Assembly (NCBI RefSeq): GCF_001664485.1
Contig: NZ_CP013630.1
Coordinates: forward strand, 2,793,001 to 2,857,000
Direction of reading: 5' to 3'
Length of the DNA stretch: 64,000 nucleotides
Origin: Rhizobium sp. N324
GTDB taxonomy: Bacteria > Pseudomonadota > Alphaproteobacteria > Rhizobiales > Rhizobiaceae
Positions within the stretch are counted from its first letter, which is position 1; each line of letters begins with the position of its first letter. The notes beneath the pieces were generated by a model. It was given only the letters and a program-made list of their open reading frames with translations, made no database searches and was not told where the DNA came from. This document shows, one piece after another, positions 8,976 to 17,823 of the stretch. The translations under genes were made by a program, and so were the position numbers.

Positions 8976-9467
8976 TTGGAGATCCCTCAGCACTTTCATG
9001 TCGCCGAGACCGCGGGATGGCTTGTGAACCACCGTGTGAACTCAGCCCTTCCCGGCTATCTCATGATCGGCTCCAAGACCGACACGACCGACCTCTCGGA
9101 TTTGTCCGAAAAGGCGTTGAGCGAATTCGGCCCCTTGCTCGCTAGGGCTCAGAGCGCCCTGAAACGAGACTTGAATGCTCAGCGCGTCTATATCGGCCGA
9201 TACGGGCACATGCCCGGTTATCCGATCCATTTTCATATCATCCCGATATATGACTGGGTGGAGGAGTTGTTCTGGAAGGACAGCCGATATCGCCTGCTCG
9301 GGAATTTCGCAGAAGGACCGGGAGACACCACAACGGACGGGGCGGAACTGACGCTGTTCGTCTGGCGCGAATTCTGTGAACGCGCAGTACCGCCACCGGT
9401 CAGAGGGCCGTCGGTCCTAGAGGTCATTGCATTGTTGCGGGAGGTGATGCGGTTTCCGGCATCTTAG
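8976..9467 (+). CDS. HIT-family (histidine triad) protein
   Basis: 163 residues. The motif PIHFHIIPIYDW (His85, His87 with upstream His78) and the preceding GRYGHMPGYPIH match the histidine triad fold of nucleotide hydrolases and transferases. The early segment LVNHRVNSALPGYLMIGSK fits the HIT beta-hairpin core. The frame has no ATG before residue 30 and an in-frame stop at 8964, so a TTG start at 8976 preceded by AAGAGG is the best choice. Expected to be a cytoplasmic nucleotide-phosphoramidase-like enzyme; substrate unknown. Confidence 0.75.
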   Translation: MEIPQHFHVAETAGWLVNHRVNSALPGYLMIGSKTDTTDLSDLSEKALSEFGPLLARAQSALKRDLNAQRVYIGRYGHMPGYPIHFHIIPIYDWVEELFWKDSRYRLLGNFAEGPGDTTTDGAELTLFVWREFCERAVPPPVRGPSVLEVIALLREVMRFPAS

Positions 9468-9477
9468 GTCTTTATGC

Positions 9478-10041
9478 CTAAGGCAGCGCCGGTCCCGGCT
9501 GCCTTGCAACGAGCGCACGGCCGGCTGCCGCGCCGGCGTGAAGGCAGACAAGGCCGATCGCGGCCAGAGAATTGATCAGCAGGACATTCGCCACGACCGA
9601 CGCCGAAAACGCGCCCTCGCCTGACGGAAGCACCGCCGTTGCGGCAAAGAGCACGCCTTCGTAGGCAACGAAGCCGGCCAGGAAGGCGCCGGCCACGGTG
9701 ACGGTCAGGCCGGCCGCAAGACGAAGCACTCCGAGCGCTGCCGCCAGGGAGGCGAATGCCGCAAGACCGATCGCCAGCCCCCAGGCATAACTGTCCCAGG
9801 TCTGGGGATAGCCGAGCACGAAATATCCGACCATCTGGTTGGCGAGCCAGGCCAGCAAAACCGTCGTCACCGCCATCTGCCGGGGAAGAAGAACCGCCGA
9901 TACCGCCGCCAAGGCCACGAAGGGCGTAACGCAGGCAAAAATCAGGCTGAGAGCGACGCTAGCGCCTGAAATGATGGCGACCCAGGCGACAGCGAAGCCG
10001 GGAACGACAGGGCGCAGGGGAAACTGATTTCGTTCGAGCAT
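9478..10041 (-). CDS. Unidentified membrane protein in the B12-riboswitch operon
   Basis: About 187 residues with five or six membrane segments, Ala/Val/Leu rich, and no family motif I can name. Distinctive loop: ANQMVGYFVLGYPQTWDSYAWG. It follows the ABC ATPase gene directly. ATG 10041 is annotated; a TTG at 10116 overlapping the ATPase stop as TTGA would allow translational coupling and add 25 residues. Position at the end of a riboswitch-controlled importer operon suggests a role with cobalamin or cobalt (accessory transport subunit?), which is inference only. CbtA and BtuM were considered but no convincing match was seen. Confidence 0.7.
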   Translation of the reverse strand: MLERNQFPLRPVVPGFAVAWVAIISGASVALSLIFACVTPFVALAAVSAVLLPRQMAVTTVLLAWLANQMVGYFVLGYPQTWDSYAWGLAIGLAAFASLAAALGVLRLAAGLTVTVAGAFLAGFVAYEGVLFAATAVLPSGEGAFSASVVANVLLINSLAAIGLVCLHAGAAAGRALVARQPGPALP

Positions 10042-10112
10042 CTCGAAACTTCGTTCGACCGGGCGCAAGCGCCCTCGGAAATCATACGCCAGTCCAGGAA
10101 AAAGGCCATTCC

Positions 10113-10877
10113 TCAATCCAACACGTATTGGATATGGTGCCGCCCATGCACGGCCGATTTCTGGACATGGGCGCGAACGCCGAAAACCCTGCCGATCATA
10201 TCCTCTGTCAGCACCTCCTCCGGCGCGCCCGCGGCGACGACCTCGCCCTTCTGAAGCACCGCCAGACTATCGCAGAACATTGCCGCCAGGTTGAGATCGT
10301 GCAGCGCGACGATGCAGGTGATGCCGAGCTTCGAGATCAGCCGGAGAATGTCGAGCTGGTGCTGGATATCGAGATGATTGGTCGGCTCGTCGAGCAGCAA
10401 CTCGCCCGGCGCCTGTGCCAGCGACCGCGCAATATGGACACGCTGGCGCTCGCCGCCGGACAGTGTCTGCCAGAGCTGGCCCGCCCGCTCCCGCATGTCG
10501 ACCCGTAACAAGGCCTCGTCGACGGCGGCATCGTCCTCCGCGCCCCAGGGCGACACCAGCCCGCGATGCGGCGTGCGGCCGAGCCGCACCACGTCGCGCG
10601 CGGTCAGCTGCGTCTCGGTCGTCGACTGCTGCTCGACGAAGGCGATGCGCCGTGCAAGGGCGGCACGCGACAGCGAAGCGATATCGTCTTCGCCCAGCCG
10701 GATGACGCCGCTGCGGACCTTGCGCAGCCGGCAGATCAGCCTGAGCAGGCTCGATTTGCCGGAGCCGTTCGGTCCCAGCAGGCCGAGCACCTTGCCCTTT
10801 TCGACCGTCAAGCTGACGCCGTTGACGATGACCGTGTCGCCGGCGGCAAAACTCACCGCGTCGATCGTAATGCTCAT
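10113..10877 (-). CDS. btuD: ABC transporter ATPase, cobalamin/Fe3+-siderophore type
   Basis: 254 residues. Walker A GPNGSGKSS, Q-loop VEQQ, signature LSGGERQRV, Walker B LLLDEPTNHLD and switch His in VALHDLNL are complete. This is the FecE/BtuD/HemV subgroup that powers import of iron chelates or vitamin B12. ATGA overlap with the permease gene (10874-10877). The upstream cobalamin riboswitch makes B12 or a corrinoid the likely substrate, so btuD is used, though a cobalt-chelate substrate cannot be excluded. Confidence 0.88.
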   Translation of the reverse strand: MSITIDAVSFAAGDTVIVNGVSLTVEKGKVLGLLGPNGSGKSSLLRLICRLRKVRSGVIRLGEDDIASLSRAALARRIAFVEQQSTTETQLTARDVVRLGRTPHRGLVSPWGAEDDAAVDEALLRVDMRERAGQLWQTLSGGERQRVHIARSLAQAPGELLLDEPTNHLDIQHQLDILRLISKLGITCIVALHDLNLAAMFCDSLAVLQKGEVVAAGAPEEVLTEDMIGRVFGVRAHVQKSAVHGRHHIQYVLD

Positions 10878-11905
10878 GCGCTCCTCCGCACGCGATAGAG
10901 GATGACGGCGAAGGCCGGCGCGCCGAAGAGCGCCGTGACGACGCCGATCGGCAGGACTTGCTGCGGGATGATGATGCGCGAGACGATATCGGCGCCGACC
11001 ATGTAGATCGCGCCGCCGAGTGCTGTTGCCGGCAGCAGCCGCCGATGGCCCGGCCCGACGAGAAAGCGGGCGGCATGCGGAATGACCAGGCCGACGAAGC
11101 CGATCGACCCGACCATGCTGACGACACTTGCCGTCATCGCCGCCGTCAGGCCGAACAGCAGGATCTGGACGCGGCGCACGGCAATGCCGAGCGAGGCCGC
11201 GGCATCCGTGCCGAAGGCGAAGGCATCGAGCGCCCGGACATGGGCCATGCAGATGACAAAGCCGGCAAGCGCGATCGGCACCGAGAGATAGACATCCGGC
11301 CAACGCACACCGCTGAGCGAACCCAGAAGCCAGAACAGGATGCCGCGCGCCTGCTCAGCATTCGCCGAGGTCGTCACGATGTAGGAGGTCAGCGCATTGA
11401 AGAGCTGCGAGCCGGCGACGCCGCACAGGATGATGCGCTCGCCTGTTCCCCCTGCCCCCGTCGCCAGGAAGCCGACCAGCAGAAAGGCGACGACCGCGCC
11501 GATGAAGGCGCCGCTCGACAGGCCGAGAACACCGTAGCCGAAGCCGAGGATCATCACGCAGACCGCTCCCGTCGAGGCGCCGGCGGAGATGCCGAGCACA
11601 TAGGGTTCGGCCAGCGGATTGCGCAGCAGCGCCTGCAGCACGGCGCCGCAGAGCGAGAGCGACGCGCCGGCGCTGGCCGCGACGAGCGCCCGGCTCAGCC
11701 GATAATCCCAGACGATGCCCTGGTGAATGCGGCTGAGTTCGAATTGCGTGCCGAACAGCCGGTTGGAGACCGCCTCCGCCGTCGTCGCCAGCGGGATCGC
11801 GATCTCGCCGATCGAAACCGCAACGCTGATCATCAGCCCAAGAAGGAGAAAGGCAGCAATGGTGAGCGCGCCAAGCGCCCACCATCCCTGCCGCCTGGCC
11901 GACAT
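10874..11905 (-). CDS. btuC: ABC transporter permease, FecCD/BtuC family
   Basis: 343 residues with about ten membrane helices typical of FecCD permeases. Recognisable stretches: YRLSRALVAASAGASLSLCGAVLQ..RNPLAEPYVLGIS and GSIGFVGLVIPHAAR. ATG 11905 lies five bases after the binding-protein stop; the longer open frame upstream is only a shadow of that gene. Forms the membrane channel with the following ATPase. Operon and riboswitch context point to cobalamin uptake. Confidence 0.9.
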   Translation of the reverse strand: MSARRQGWWALGALTIAAFLLLGLMISVAVSIGEIAIPLATTAEAVSNRLFGTQFELSRIHQGIVWDYRLSRALVAASAGASLSLCGAVLQALLRNPLAEPYVLGISAGASTGAVCVMILGFGYGVLGLSSGAFIGAVVAFLLVGFLATGAGGTGERIILCGVAGSQLFNALTSYIVTTSANAEQARGILFWLLGSLSGVRWPDVYLSVPIALAGFVICMAHVRALDAFAFGTDAAASLGIAVRRVQILLFGLTAAMTASVVSMVGSIGFVGLVIPHAARFLVGPGHRRLLPATALGGAIYMVGADIVSRIIIPQQVLPIGVVTALFGAPAFAVILYRVRRSA

Positions 11906-11910
11906 TGCCT

Positions 11911-12927
11911 TCACTGCGACAGGCCGAAGGACTTGATGCCCTCCGCCAATGTCTCGATGCCGTCGATCGTGCGGATCGTCGGGTTCATCGATTGCGCATC
12001 CATCATCACGAAGTGCCTGTTCTTGACCGCATCCAGTTCCTTGGTGACAGGATCGTTCTCGAGGAAATCGATCTTCACCTTGGGATCGTCGGCGGCGTAG
12101 CGGCGCCGATCCATGGTCGCGAGCACGATGACGGCGGGGTTCGCCTGCGCGATGGTTTCCCAGCCGACCAGCGGCCATTCCTCCTCGGTGGTGACGACGT
12201 TTTTCGCGCCGATCGTCTTCAGTATATAGGCCGGAGCACTGTTCTTGCCGGCGATGAAGGCGTCACCATTGACCTCTTTGCTGGAGAACCAGAAGACGAC
12301 CGGCAGGTTCTTGCCGGATGCGCCCGCTATCGAGGCGACGGCATCGGCCTCGCGCGTCTTCAATTCAGCGATCAGCGCATCGCCGCGCGCCTTCACGTCG
12401 AAAATTTCAGAGAGCTCGGCGATTTCGCGATAGATCAGTTCCATCGTGAACAACTCCCCACGCACGCCGTCGCCGCCATCGGTGTTGACCTTAGCGACGC
12501 AATCGGCCGGCGAAAGATAGGTATTGATCCCGAGATCCTGGAACTGCTCCCGCTTGCCGACCGAGCCTTGCGCACCGACATGCCATTCGAACTCGGCCGC
12601 CACCAGGTCTGGCTCCTGCCCGACGACGGATTCGAAGCTCGGATCATTGTCGGCGAGACGCTTTATCCTGCTGTTGGCTTCGGCATATCGCGGCAGCACG
12701 GGACCGACCCAGACGGCCGTGCCGGCGATCTTGTCGGCAAGGCCGAGCGAGAAAAGAATTTCGGTCATGCCCTGGCCGATCGAAACGATCTTCGACGGCG
12801 CCTTCTGGAAGGTCACCTGCTCACCGCAATTGGCGATGGTCAAAGGATATTGGGTGGCGGCAAGGCTCGGTGCCGCAAGGCCGATCAGCCCGAAGGCAAA
12901 TGTCATGGTGGCGAGAATCTGGCGCAT
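11911..12927 (-). CDS. btuF: Periplasmic binding protein of the B12-type ABC importer
   Basis: 338 residues with a signal peptide (MRQILATMTFAFGLIGLAAPSLA) and a TroA/BtuF-type fold: APSKIVSIGQGMTEILFSLGLADKIAG near the N-terminus and the long central helix linker. Start at ATG 12927 with GAGG nine bases upstream. First gene after the cobalamin riboswitch, leader about 190 nt. Other members of this fold bind ferric siderophores or haem; the riboswitch is what favours a corrinoid. Confidence 0.85.
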   Translation of the reverse strand: MRQILATMTFAFGLIGLAAPSLAATQYPLTIANCGEQVTFQKAPSKIVSIGQGMTEILFSLGLADKIAGTAVWVGPVLPRYAEANSRIKRLADNDPSFESVVGQEPDLVAAEFEWHVGAQGSVGKREQFQDLGINTYLSPADCVAKVNTDGGDGVRGELFTMELIYREIAELSEIFDVKARGDALIAELKTREADAVASIAGASGKNLPVVFWFSSKEVNGDAFIAGKNSAPAYILKTIGAKNVVTTEEEWPLVGWETIAQANPAVIVLATMDRRRYAADDPKVKIDFLENDPVTKELDAVKNRHFVMMDAQSMNPTIRTIDGIETLAEGIKSFGLSQ

Positions 12928-13114
12928 GAAAACCTCGATTGAAGGAAAAGGCACGGTTATGCCGCACGCGCGGCCGAAGGCACGCTGACACGTGCACTAA
13001 CCGCAGGAGGCCCAATCGAGACGGATGCATGCCGAAATTCGGCGAAGGTTCAGAAGGTCAATCATGTCTGTTCCTTGTCCGGGCATCCCCGCCCGGTTGA
13101 TTGGATCGTGATTG

Positions 13115-13350
13115 ACGGCAGGTCTCCTGGCTCGCGGATATAAGTCGCGTCATCCGCCTTCCCGCGATATCTCGCAGTGGCCGGGCCATAAGCCCTTCAG
13201 AAATGACCGATCGCTGGCCACACCTGAGATGATCGACAATCCGCTTACAGTTGCGGGGGCAGCCACGGTCTCGGTCCCTTACTGGGTCGTCCTCACCGCG
13301 TTCCCTATTAATCCCCTTGGAGTCATCTTCAGGGAACCGTCGCCCCCAGT
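13115..13350 (-). promoter_or_regulatory. Cobalamin riboswitch
   Basis: On the reverse strand the RNA contains the hallmark blocks in the correct order: GGGATTAATAGGGAACGCGG (about 13290-13320), then GGCTGCCCCCGCAACTGTA, GCGG (near 13245-13268), and the 3' B12 box AGCCAGGAGACCTGCC (13117-13132). Adenosylcobalamin-type riboswitches repress downstream B12 synthesis or transport genes when the ligand is bound. It lies about 190 nt upstream of the btuF-like gene in the same orientation. Exact 5' and 3' borders are approximate. Confidence 0.95.
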
Positions 13351-13454
13351 TACGTCGCCTGCCCGCACGACGTCAATGATTATTGCGGAGGATTGGGTCT
13401 GGTGGGCGAAAAATGGAGACGCACCGTCGGAGCGCTGTCGGCCGGTATAATGCC

Positions 13455-13815
13455 AGCATCCTCATCCCCAGGATGGGGCTCTCTTAAGCATCCTCCCATT
13501 CCCACTGTCGTGGGCGCGGCATCCAGCAACCTCCCTCATGCTGAGCTGCGCAGCCCGAAAGGGCGAAGCCTCGAAGCACGCCGCAACGCTGCTCCTTGCC
13601 AAAAACGCATCCCGCTCTGCGAATGGAGCACCCGCCTCGCCTTTCGAGGCTTCAGCCTTCGGCTTCCGCACCTCAAGATGAGGCTCTCTTGAGCGTCGAC
13701 ACAAGATCCTCCCGTTCCCGCCGTCGTGGGTGCGGCACCCTCCGATCTTCCTTATGCTGAGGCGCGCAGCCGAGAGGGCGAAGCCTCGAAGCACGCACCG
13801 CAACGCTGCTCCGTT
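13455..13815. repeat. Tandem copies of the palindromic intergenic repeat
   Basis: Two related units of about 218 bp. Both contain the block CTC/TTATGCTGAG..GCGCAGCC....AGGGCGAAGCCTCGAAGCACGC (13533-13584 and 13751-13812), preceded by GGCTCTCTT.AGC and TCGTGGG.GCGGCA. An inverted arm GCCTCGCCTTTCGAGGCTTC lies between them. It fills the gap between the riboswitch and the blh gene and contains no gene. Confidence 0.8.
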
Positions 13816-13816
13816 C

Positions 13817-15097
13817 CTACAACGCATCCAGCGGTATCTTCAGATACCGCCGCCCGTTCGCCTCCGGCTCGGGCAGCCGCCCGCCGCGGATGTTGACCTG
13901 CAATGCGTGCAGCATCAGCTTCGGTTTCGGCAGCGTGCGGTCGCGCGCCTGGCGCAGCGCCACGAAGCCGGCCTCGTCGATGCCTGATATATGCAGATTG
14001 GCGCGCTTCTGGGCGGCTACCGTGCTTTCCCAGCGCGGGTGACGGCCGCCGGGTTGATAGTCGTGGCCGGAAAAGAGCCGGGTCTCCTCGGGCAGCGACA
14101 GGATGGCCTGGATCGAGTGCCAGAGGGCGCTGGCGCTGCCGCCGGGAAAATCGGTGCGCGCCGTGCCCGAATCCGGCGTGAATACCGTGTCATGCACGAA
14201 GGCGGCGTCACCGATCACATAGGTCACCGAGGCAAGGGTATGGCCGGGCGAGAACATCACTCGGGCTTTGAGCCCGCCGATCTCGAACGTGTCGCCATCG
14301 GTAAACATCCGGTCCCATTGCGAGCCGTCGGTTTCGAGTGCCGGCCAGTTGTAGATCTCCTTCCAGAGCACCTGCACGTCGGTGACATGGGCGCCGATCG
14401 CCGTCGGCGCGCCGGTCTTTCCTTTGAGATAGTGCGCGGCGGAGAAATGGTCGGCATGCGGATGCGTGTCGAGGATCCACTCGACCGTCAACCCTTCGCT
14501 GTCGATATGCGCGAGGATGGCGTCGGCATTGGCCGTTCCGGTCGCGCCCGACATCTCGTCGAAATCGAGCACCGGGTCGATGATGGCGCAACGTTTCGTC
14601 ACCGGGTCGGCGACGACATATTGCACACTGCAAGTGCGCGGCTCGAAGAAGGCCTTCACCTCAGCCGCCTGCCCTGCCCGCTTTTCCAGCCAGCGGCGCG
14701 CGCCGGCAAGATCGAAGCCGAGGTTTTGACCGAAGGCCTCGACATCCCCCGGCGGCATCCGCCCGTCGAGCACCTCTCCCAGCACATAGAGCGTCAGCGC
14801 CCGCGTGCCGCTCTTGCAATGAGCGACGACCGGCCCCTTCACCTGCGTCATCGCCGTCTGGAAGGCGCGGATATCGGCCTCGGTGATCTCGGCCCCTTTC
14901 ACCGGCACGAAGCTGTAGTCGAGCCCCGCGGCGGCGGCGGACGCCTTTTCCGCCGCATTGCCGGGCTGCCCCGGCTCCTCGCCATCCGGCCGGGCGTTGA
15001 TGACGCCGGCAAAGCCGCCTGCCGCAAATGCGGCAAAGCCGGCGGCATCGGGCTGCCCCGCCACCGATATCAGTTCATTGACCCTCACGGATATCAT
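13817..15097 (-). CDS. blh: Blh-type bifunctional rhodanese-like / persulfide dioxygenase
   Basis: 426 residues in two domains. Residues 1-140 are a DUF442 (phosphatase/rhodanese-like) domain with the loop HCKSGTRA around Cys94. Residues 150-426 are a metallo-beta-lactamase fold with THPHADH (His212, His214, Asp216, His217), SPGHTLASVTY and FSGHDYQPG, as in ETHE1 persulfide dioxygenases. The same fusion is known as Blh in Xylella and Agrobacterium, where it oxidises sulfide-derived persulfide under the repressor BigR. No BigR gene is in the window. ATG 15097 starts the family-like MISVRVNELISVAGQP; a weak purine-rich RBS precedes it. Confidence 0.88.
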   Translation of the reverse strand: MISVRVNELISVAGQPDAAGFAAFAAGGFAGVINARPDGEEPGQPGNAAEKASAAAAGLDYSFVPVKGAEITEADIRAFQTAMTQVKGPVVAHCKSGTRALTLYVLGEVLDGRMPPGDVEAFGQNLGFDLAGARRWLEKRAGQAAEVKAFFEPRTCSVQYVVADPVTKRCAIIDPVLDFDEMSGATGTANADAILAHIDSEGLTVEWILDTHPHADHFSAAHYLKGKTGAPTAIGAHVTDVQVLWKEIYNWPALETDGSQWDRMFTDGDTFEIGGLKARVMFSPGHTLASVTYVIGDAAFVHDTVFTPDSGTARTDFPGGSASALWHSIQAILSLPEETRLFSGHDYQPGGRHPRWESTVAAQKRANLHISGIDEAGFVALRQARDRTLPKPKLMLHALQVNIRGGRLPEPEANGRRYLKIPLDAL

Positions 15098-15260
15098 CGA
15101 AGCCCCCGCGCCGCCTGCATCATGCAGCATCGCACGTATATCGATACAATCTCACGACTATATCGCCGAGCGCAAGAATAGTCGCTACACACTTCTTCGC
15201 GCCTGCCTCGGGTCGGCAAATACAGACGCAAGACGATCCTCGCCCGGCGAGTGCAGCCCG

Positions 15261-15629
15261 TTAAAACGATAGCGTCGCTGCGCCCTGTTTGATCTCGGCA
15301 TGCATGGCGCTGGCGCCGACGATAACGACGCCGTCGAGCATGTCTTCCTGCGTATAACCGCGTGCGGTGACGCAGGGCGGGCAAGCCCAGATCGTGCCGC
15401 CGCGCTGCTGGAAATTCTCGATAAGCGTCGACAGCGGATCGAGCGGCGGTATATGCGTCATGCGCTGACCGCCCTTGCGCACAAGGTCGATCCCGGTGCT
15501 GGTGAGGAACACCGAGACCTTCAGCCCGGCGGTGATGCCGCCATTGGCAATAGTGAAGGCGACGGAGGACAGTTCGGATTCTATCCCCTTGGTGACGAGC
15601 ACGACCAGTTTGTCGCTTGGCGTTTGCAT
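15261..15629 (-). CDS. DsrE/DsrF-like protein
   Basis: 122 residues, DsrE fold: KLVVLVTKGIES at the start, alternating strands and helices, and a CPPC pair in IWACPPCVTARGYT that could carry a persulfide or bind a partner. The family shuttles sulfur in persulfide relays. GGGAG precedes ATG 15629. It lies 160 bp upstream of blh in the same orientation and 66 bp from the divergent AraC gene, so a role in sulfide/persulfide handling is a reasonable inference. Confidence 0.85.
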   Translation of the reverse strand: MQTPSDKLVVLVTKGIESELSSVAFTIANGGITAGLKVSVFLTSTGIDLVRKGGQRMTHIPPLDPLSTLIENFQQRGGTIWACPPCVTARGYTQEDMLDGVVIVGASAMHAEIKQGAATLSF

Positions 15630-15695
15630 AGTATTCTCCCTGTTGCAGTGACCTGTTCACGATAGGAGGATGCGCGGGGCGCGTATTTGGCCGGA

Positions 15696-16691
15696 ATGCG
15701 TGAAGCCTTGTCCGAAAATCCAGACGCGGCGGGTGTCGCGCGCGACGACGTGCTGTCGGCGCTGCTGTCGACGATCCGCCTGTCCGGATCGCTGCAGTTT
15801 TGCTTCATGCCGACTGGCGACTGGCAGACCGACGCTGCACCGTCGCTGGCAGGCCTTTCGGCGAAGGCCTCGGGCACGATGCCGTTTCACATTGTCGTCG
15901 CCGGCAATTGCTGGCTGAAAACCGAAGGTGAAGCGACCGATCTCGAGACGGGCGACGTGCTGGTCTTTCCCTTTGGCACCGGGCATCAACTCGGCGCCGG
16001 AAGCGACGGCATGCTGGTGCTGCCGACCCGCGACCTGCCGCAAAAGCCGTGGCGCGAAATCCCCGTGCTTCGTTATGGCGAGGCGGTGCAGGGGGTACGG
16101 CTGCTCTGCGGCTATCTGCAGTGGGAGGGGCTCAGCTTTGCGCCGCTGCGCCAGGCGTTGCCCAGGCTGATCCATGTCAGGACCCGAGCCGCCAATGATG
16201 GCGACTGGCTGCGCGCCACCATCCGCCAGATGGTCGACGAGGTCGATCGGCCGCGCGCCGGCGGCGTCTCGATGCTGCCGCGGCTGACCGAAATCATCTT
16301 CATCGAAATTCTGCGCCATCAGATCATGGTGGCCGAACCGCGATCGGTCGGCTGGCTGGCAGCGCTCGCCGACCCGGCGCTGTCGCGCTGTCTCTCCCTT
16401 ATTCACGACGAGCCCAGACGCGACTGGTCGCTGGAACACCTGGCCGCCGCCGCCGGCCTGTCGCGCAGCGCGCTCGCCGATCGCTTCCAGTCGATACTCT
16501 CGACCTCACCGATCCGCTATATCAGGGACTGGCGGCTCTATCTTGCAAGTGTCGCGCTCGCCTCCTCTGGCCGACCAATCGCAGCGATCGCCGATGACGC
16601 CGGCTACGCCACCGAAGCCGCCTTCAACCGCGCCTTCTCCCGCGCCTTCGCCACCCCGCCGGCCGCCTGGCGGGCGATGGCGCGGGAATAG
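15696..16691 (+). CDS. AraC-family regulator with cupin-type sensor domain
   Basis: 331 residues. The N-terminal half is a cupin-like effector domain (MPFHIVVAGNCWLKTEGEATDLETGDVLVFPFGTGHQL), the C-terminus from about 235 a double helix-turn-helix AraC domain ending AFNRAFSRAFATPPAAWR. ATG 15696 is used; an in-frame TTG at 15687 would add three residues. A stronger-looking AGGAGG-ATG at 15664-15672 is in another frame and is not used. Transcribed divergently from the DsrE-like gene, so it may control the DsrE-blh cluster. Confidence 0.85.
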   Translation: MREALSENPDAAGVARDDVLSALLSTIRLSGSLQFCFMPTGDWQTDAAPSLAGLSAKASGTMPFHIVVAGNCWLKTEGEATDLETGDVLVFPFGTGHQLGAGSDGMLVLPTRDLPQKPWREIPVLRYGEAVQGVRLLCGYLQWEGLSFAPLRQALPRLIHVRTRAANDGDWLRATIRQMVDEVDRPRAGGVSMLPRLTEIIFIEILRHQIMVAEPRSVGWLAALADPALSRCLSLIHDEPRRDWSLEHLAAAAGLSRSALADRFQSILSTSPIRYIRDWRLYLASVALASSGRPIAAIADDAGYATEAAFNRAFSRAFATPPAAWRAMARE

Positions 16692-16789
16692 AGCGAGAGG
16701 GCCGTCAGACATCGCATCAATGGCATTCACCTAGTCGGTAAAAGCTGAGCATCCCGCCCCTCGCCGCAGCCGGCGCCAACACCCAAGAG

Positions 16790-16917
16790 AGCCTCATCCT
16801 GAGGTGCCCCGCAGGGCCTCGAAGGACGAGGCGGGCGCTCAGCATAGCGGCAAAGATTGATGCAAGGAACAGCGTTGCGCCGTGGCCTTCGAGGCTCTGC
16901 CCTGCCCGTGTGACCCA
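16790..16917. repeat. Palindromic intergenic repeat
   Basis: Contains CCTCATCCTGAGG, GCCCCGCAGGGC and CTCGAAGGACGAGG (16790-16833), then an inverted arm CTTCGAGGCTCTGCC near 16890-16907. It occupies most of the 295-bp gene-free gap between the AraC gene and the 2H phosphoesterase gene. Confidence 0.85.
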
Positions 16918-16986
16918 TTCCCGCGGCTCGACATCGGTACGATATCAGCTTAGATTTCAGGCGGATGGACCGGACAACGCTCACGA

Positions 16987-17517
16987 ATGCCCTATGGGAT
17001 CAGCCTCAAATGTCTGAACACGACAGCCTCCCCGGTTTTCAAGCTCTGGGATGAAGCCGCAGCATTCGAAGAGACGGCTTCAATGCGTGCTTTGAACTAT
17101 CCTCCGCATCTCACCCTCGCCGTCTATCAAAAGCTTGCATCCGATCGGTTGGCCGAAGCGCTCAAGAGTGTTTTCCGCACGCGGTCGACAGTAACCGTAA
17201 ACTTTTCGGGCATTGGTTATTTTGATAACGAGTTTCTCGTCTTATGGGCGCGGCCGATCGCGGATGATACGCTTTTCCAGTTGCACGCGGCACTGCACCA
17301 AGAGATCGATCCCGCAGACTGTCACGAGCACTATCGGCCCGGCAGCTGGGTGCCTCACTGCACCATCGCCGCAAAAGTGCCGAAGGCGAATTCAGAGGCC
17401 GCGATCGACTGGGCGAACGAAAACCGGATGCAATTCTCGGTAAATTTCGATGCCGCGGATTGTGTCCGGTTTCCGCCTGTGGAGATATTGAGCGAGATCG
17501 CATTGACGCCGGAATGA
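16987..17517 (+). CDS. 2H phosphoesterase / 2'-5' RNA ligase-like protein
   Basis: 176 residues with the two catalytic HxT motifs that define the superfamily: His41-Leu-Thr43 in YPPHLTLAVY and His124-Cys-Thr126 in WVPHCTIAAK. Spacing (about 83 residues) and total length fit stand-alone LigT-like proteins, which hydrolyse or form 2'-5' or cyclic phosphodiester bonds in RNA or nucleotides. No genomic partner gives a substrate. ATG 16987 is the first in the frame. Confidence 0.85.
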   Translation: MPYGISLKCLNTTASPVFKLWDEAAAFEETASMRALNYPPHLTLAVYQKLASDRLAEALKSVFRTRSTVTVNFSGIGYFDNEFLVLWARPIADDTLFQLHAALHQEIDPADCHEHYRPGSWVPHCTIAAKVPKANSEAAIDWANENRMQFSVNFDAADCVRFPPVEILSEIALTPE

Positions 17518-17679
17518 CGGCTGAAGGCGCAAGCTGGCCTGCTTGATACGGCCGCTTCCGGCTTCCGGCGATCGATTGCTGAGCGGTTGTAGCGGGCTGC
17601 CGCTAACCCGCCCCATGCAGAATCTAGCCGTGTGGCCTCGCAGAACCTCTCGATGAGACAAGCGCGACCTCCCTCCCCC

Positions 17680-17823
17680 CTCATCCTGAGGTGCCCCGAA
17701 GGGGCCTCGAAGGACGAGGGTGGCCACTGGCGGTTCATCTGGCGATGGATGTGGTCATAAGCGCCGAGCCACCTGCCCTCCTCCTTCGAGGCTACGGCCT
17801 TGGCCTGCGCATCTCAGCATGAG
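17680..17823. repeat. Palindromic intergenic repeat overlapping the 3' end of the AHAS-like gene
   Basis: One arm at 17680-17721 (CTCATCCTGAGG, GCCCCGAAGGGGC, CTCGAAGGACGAGG) and an inverted arm at about 17780-17823 (CTCCTTCGAGGC ... CTCAGCATGAG). The stop codon of the acetolactate synthase-like gene on the reverse strand lies inside the CTCAGCATGAG arm, so repeat and coding sequence overlap. Confidence 0.85.

Noticed and set aside
13112..13450. 112-codon forward frame over the riboswitch
   Set aside because: It is the complement of the conserved cobalamin riboswitch RNA; no protein features.
15670..15918. 82-codon frame with a good AGGAGG-ATG
   Set aside because: It overlaps the AraC gene out of frame and its translation is Arg-rich noise; the RBS match is probably chance, or it serves as a short upstream frame.
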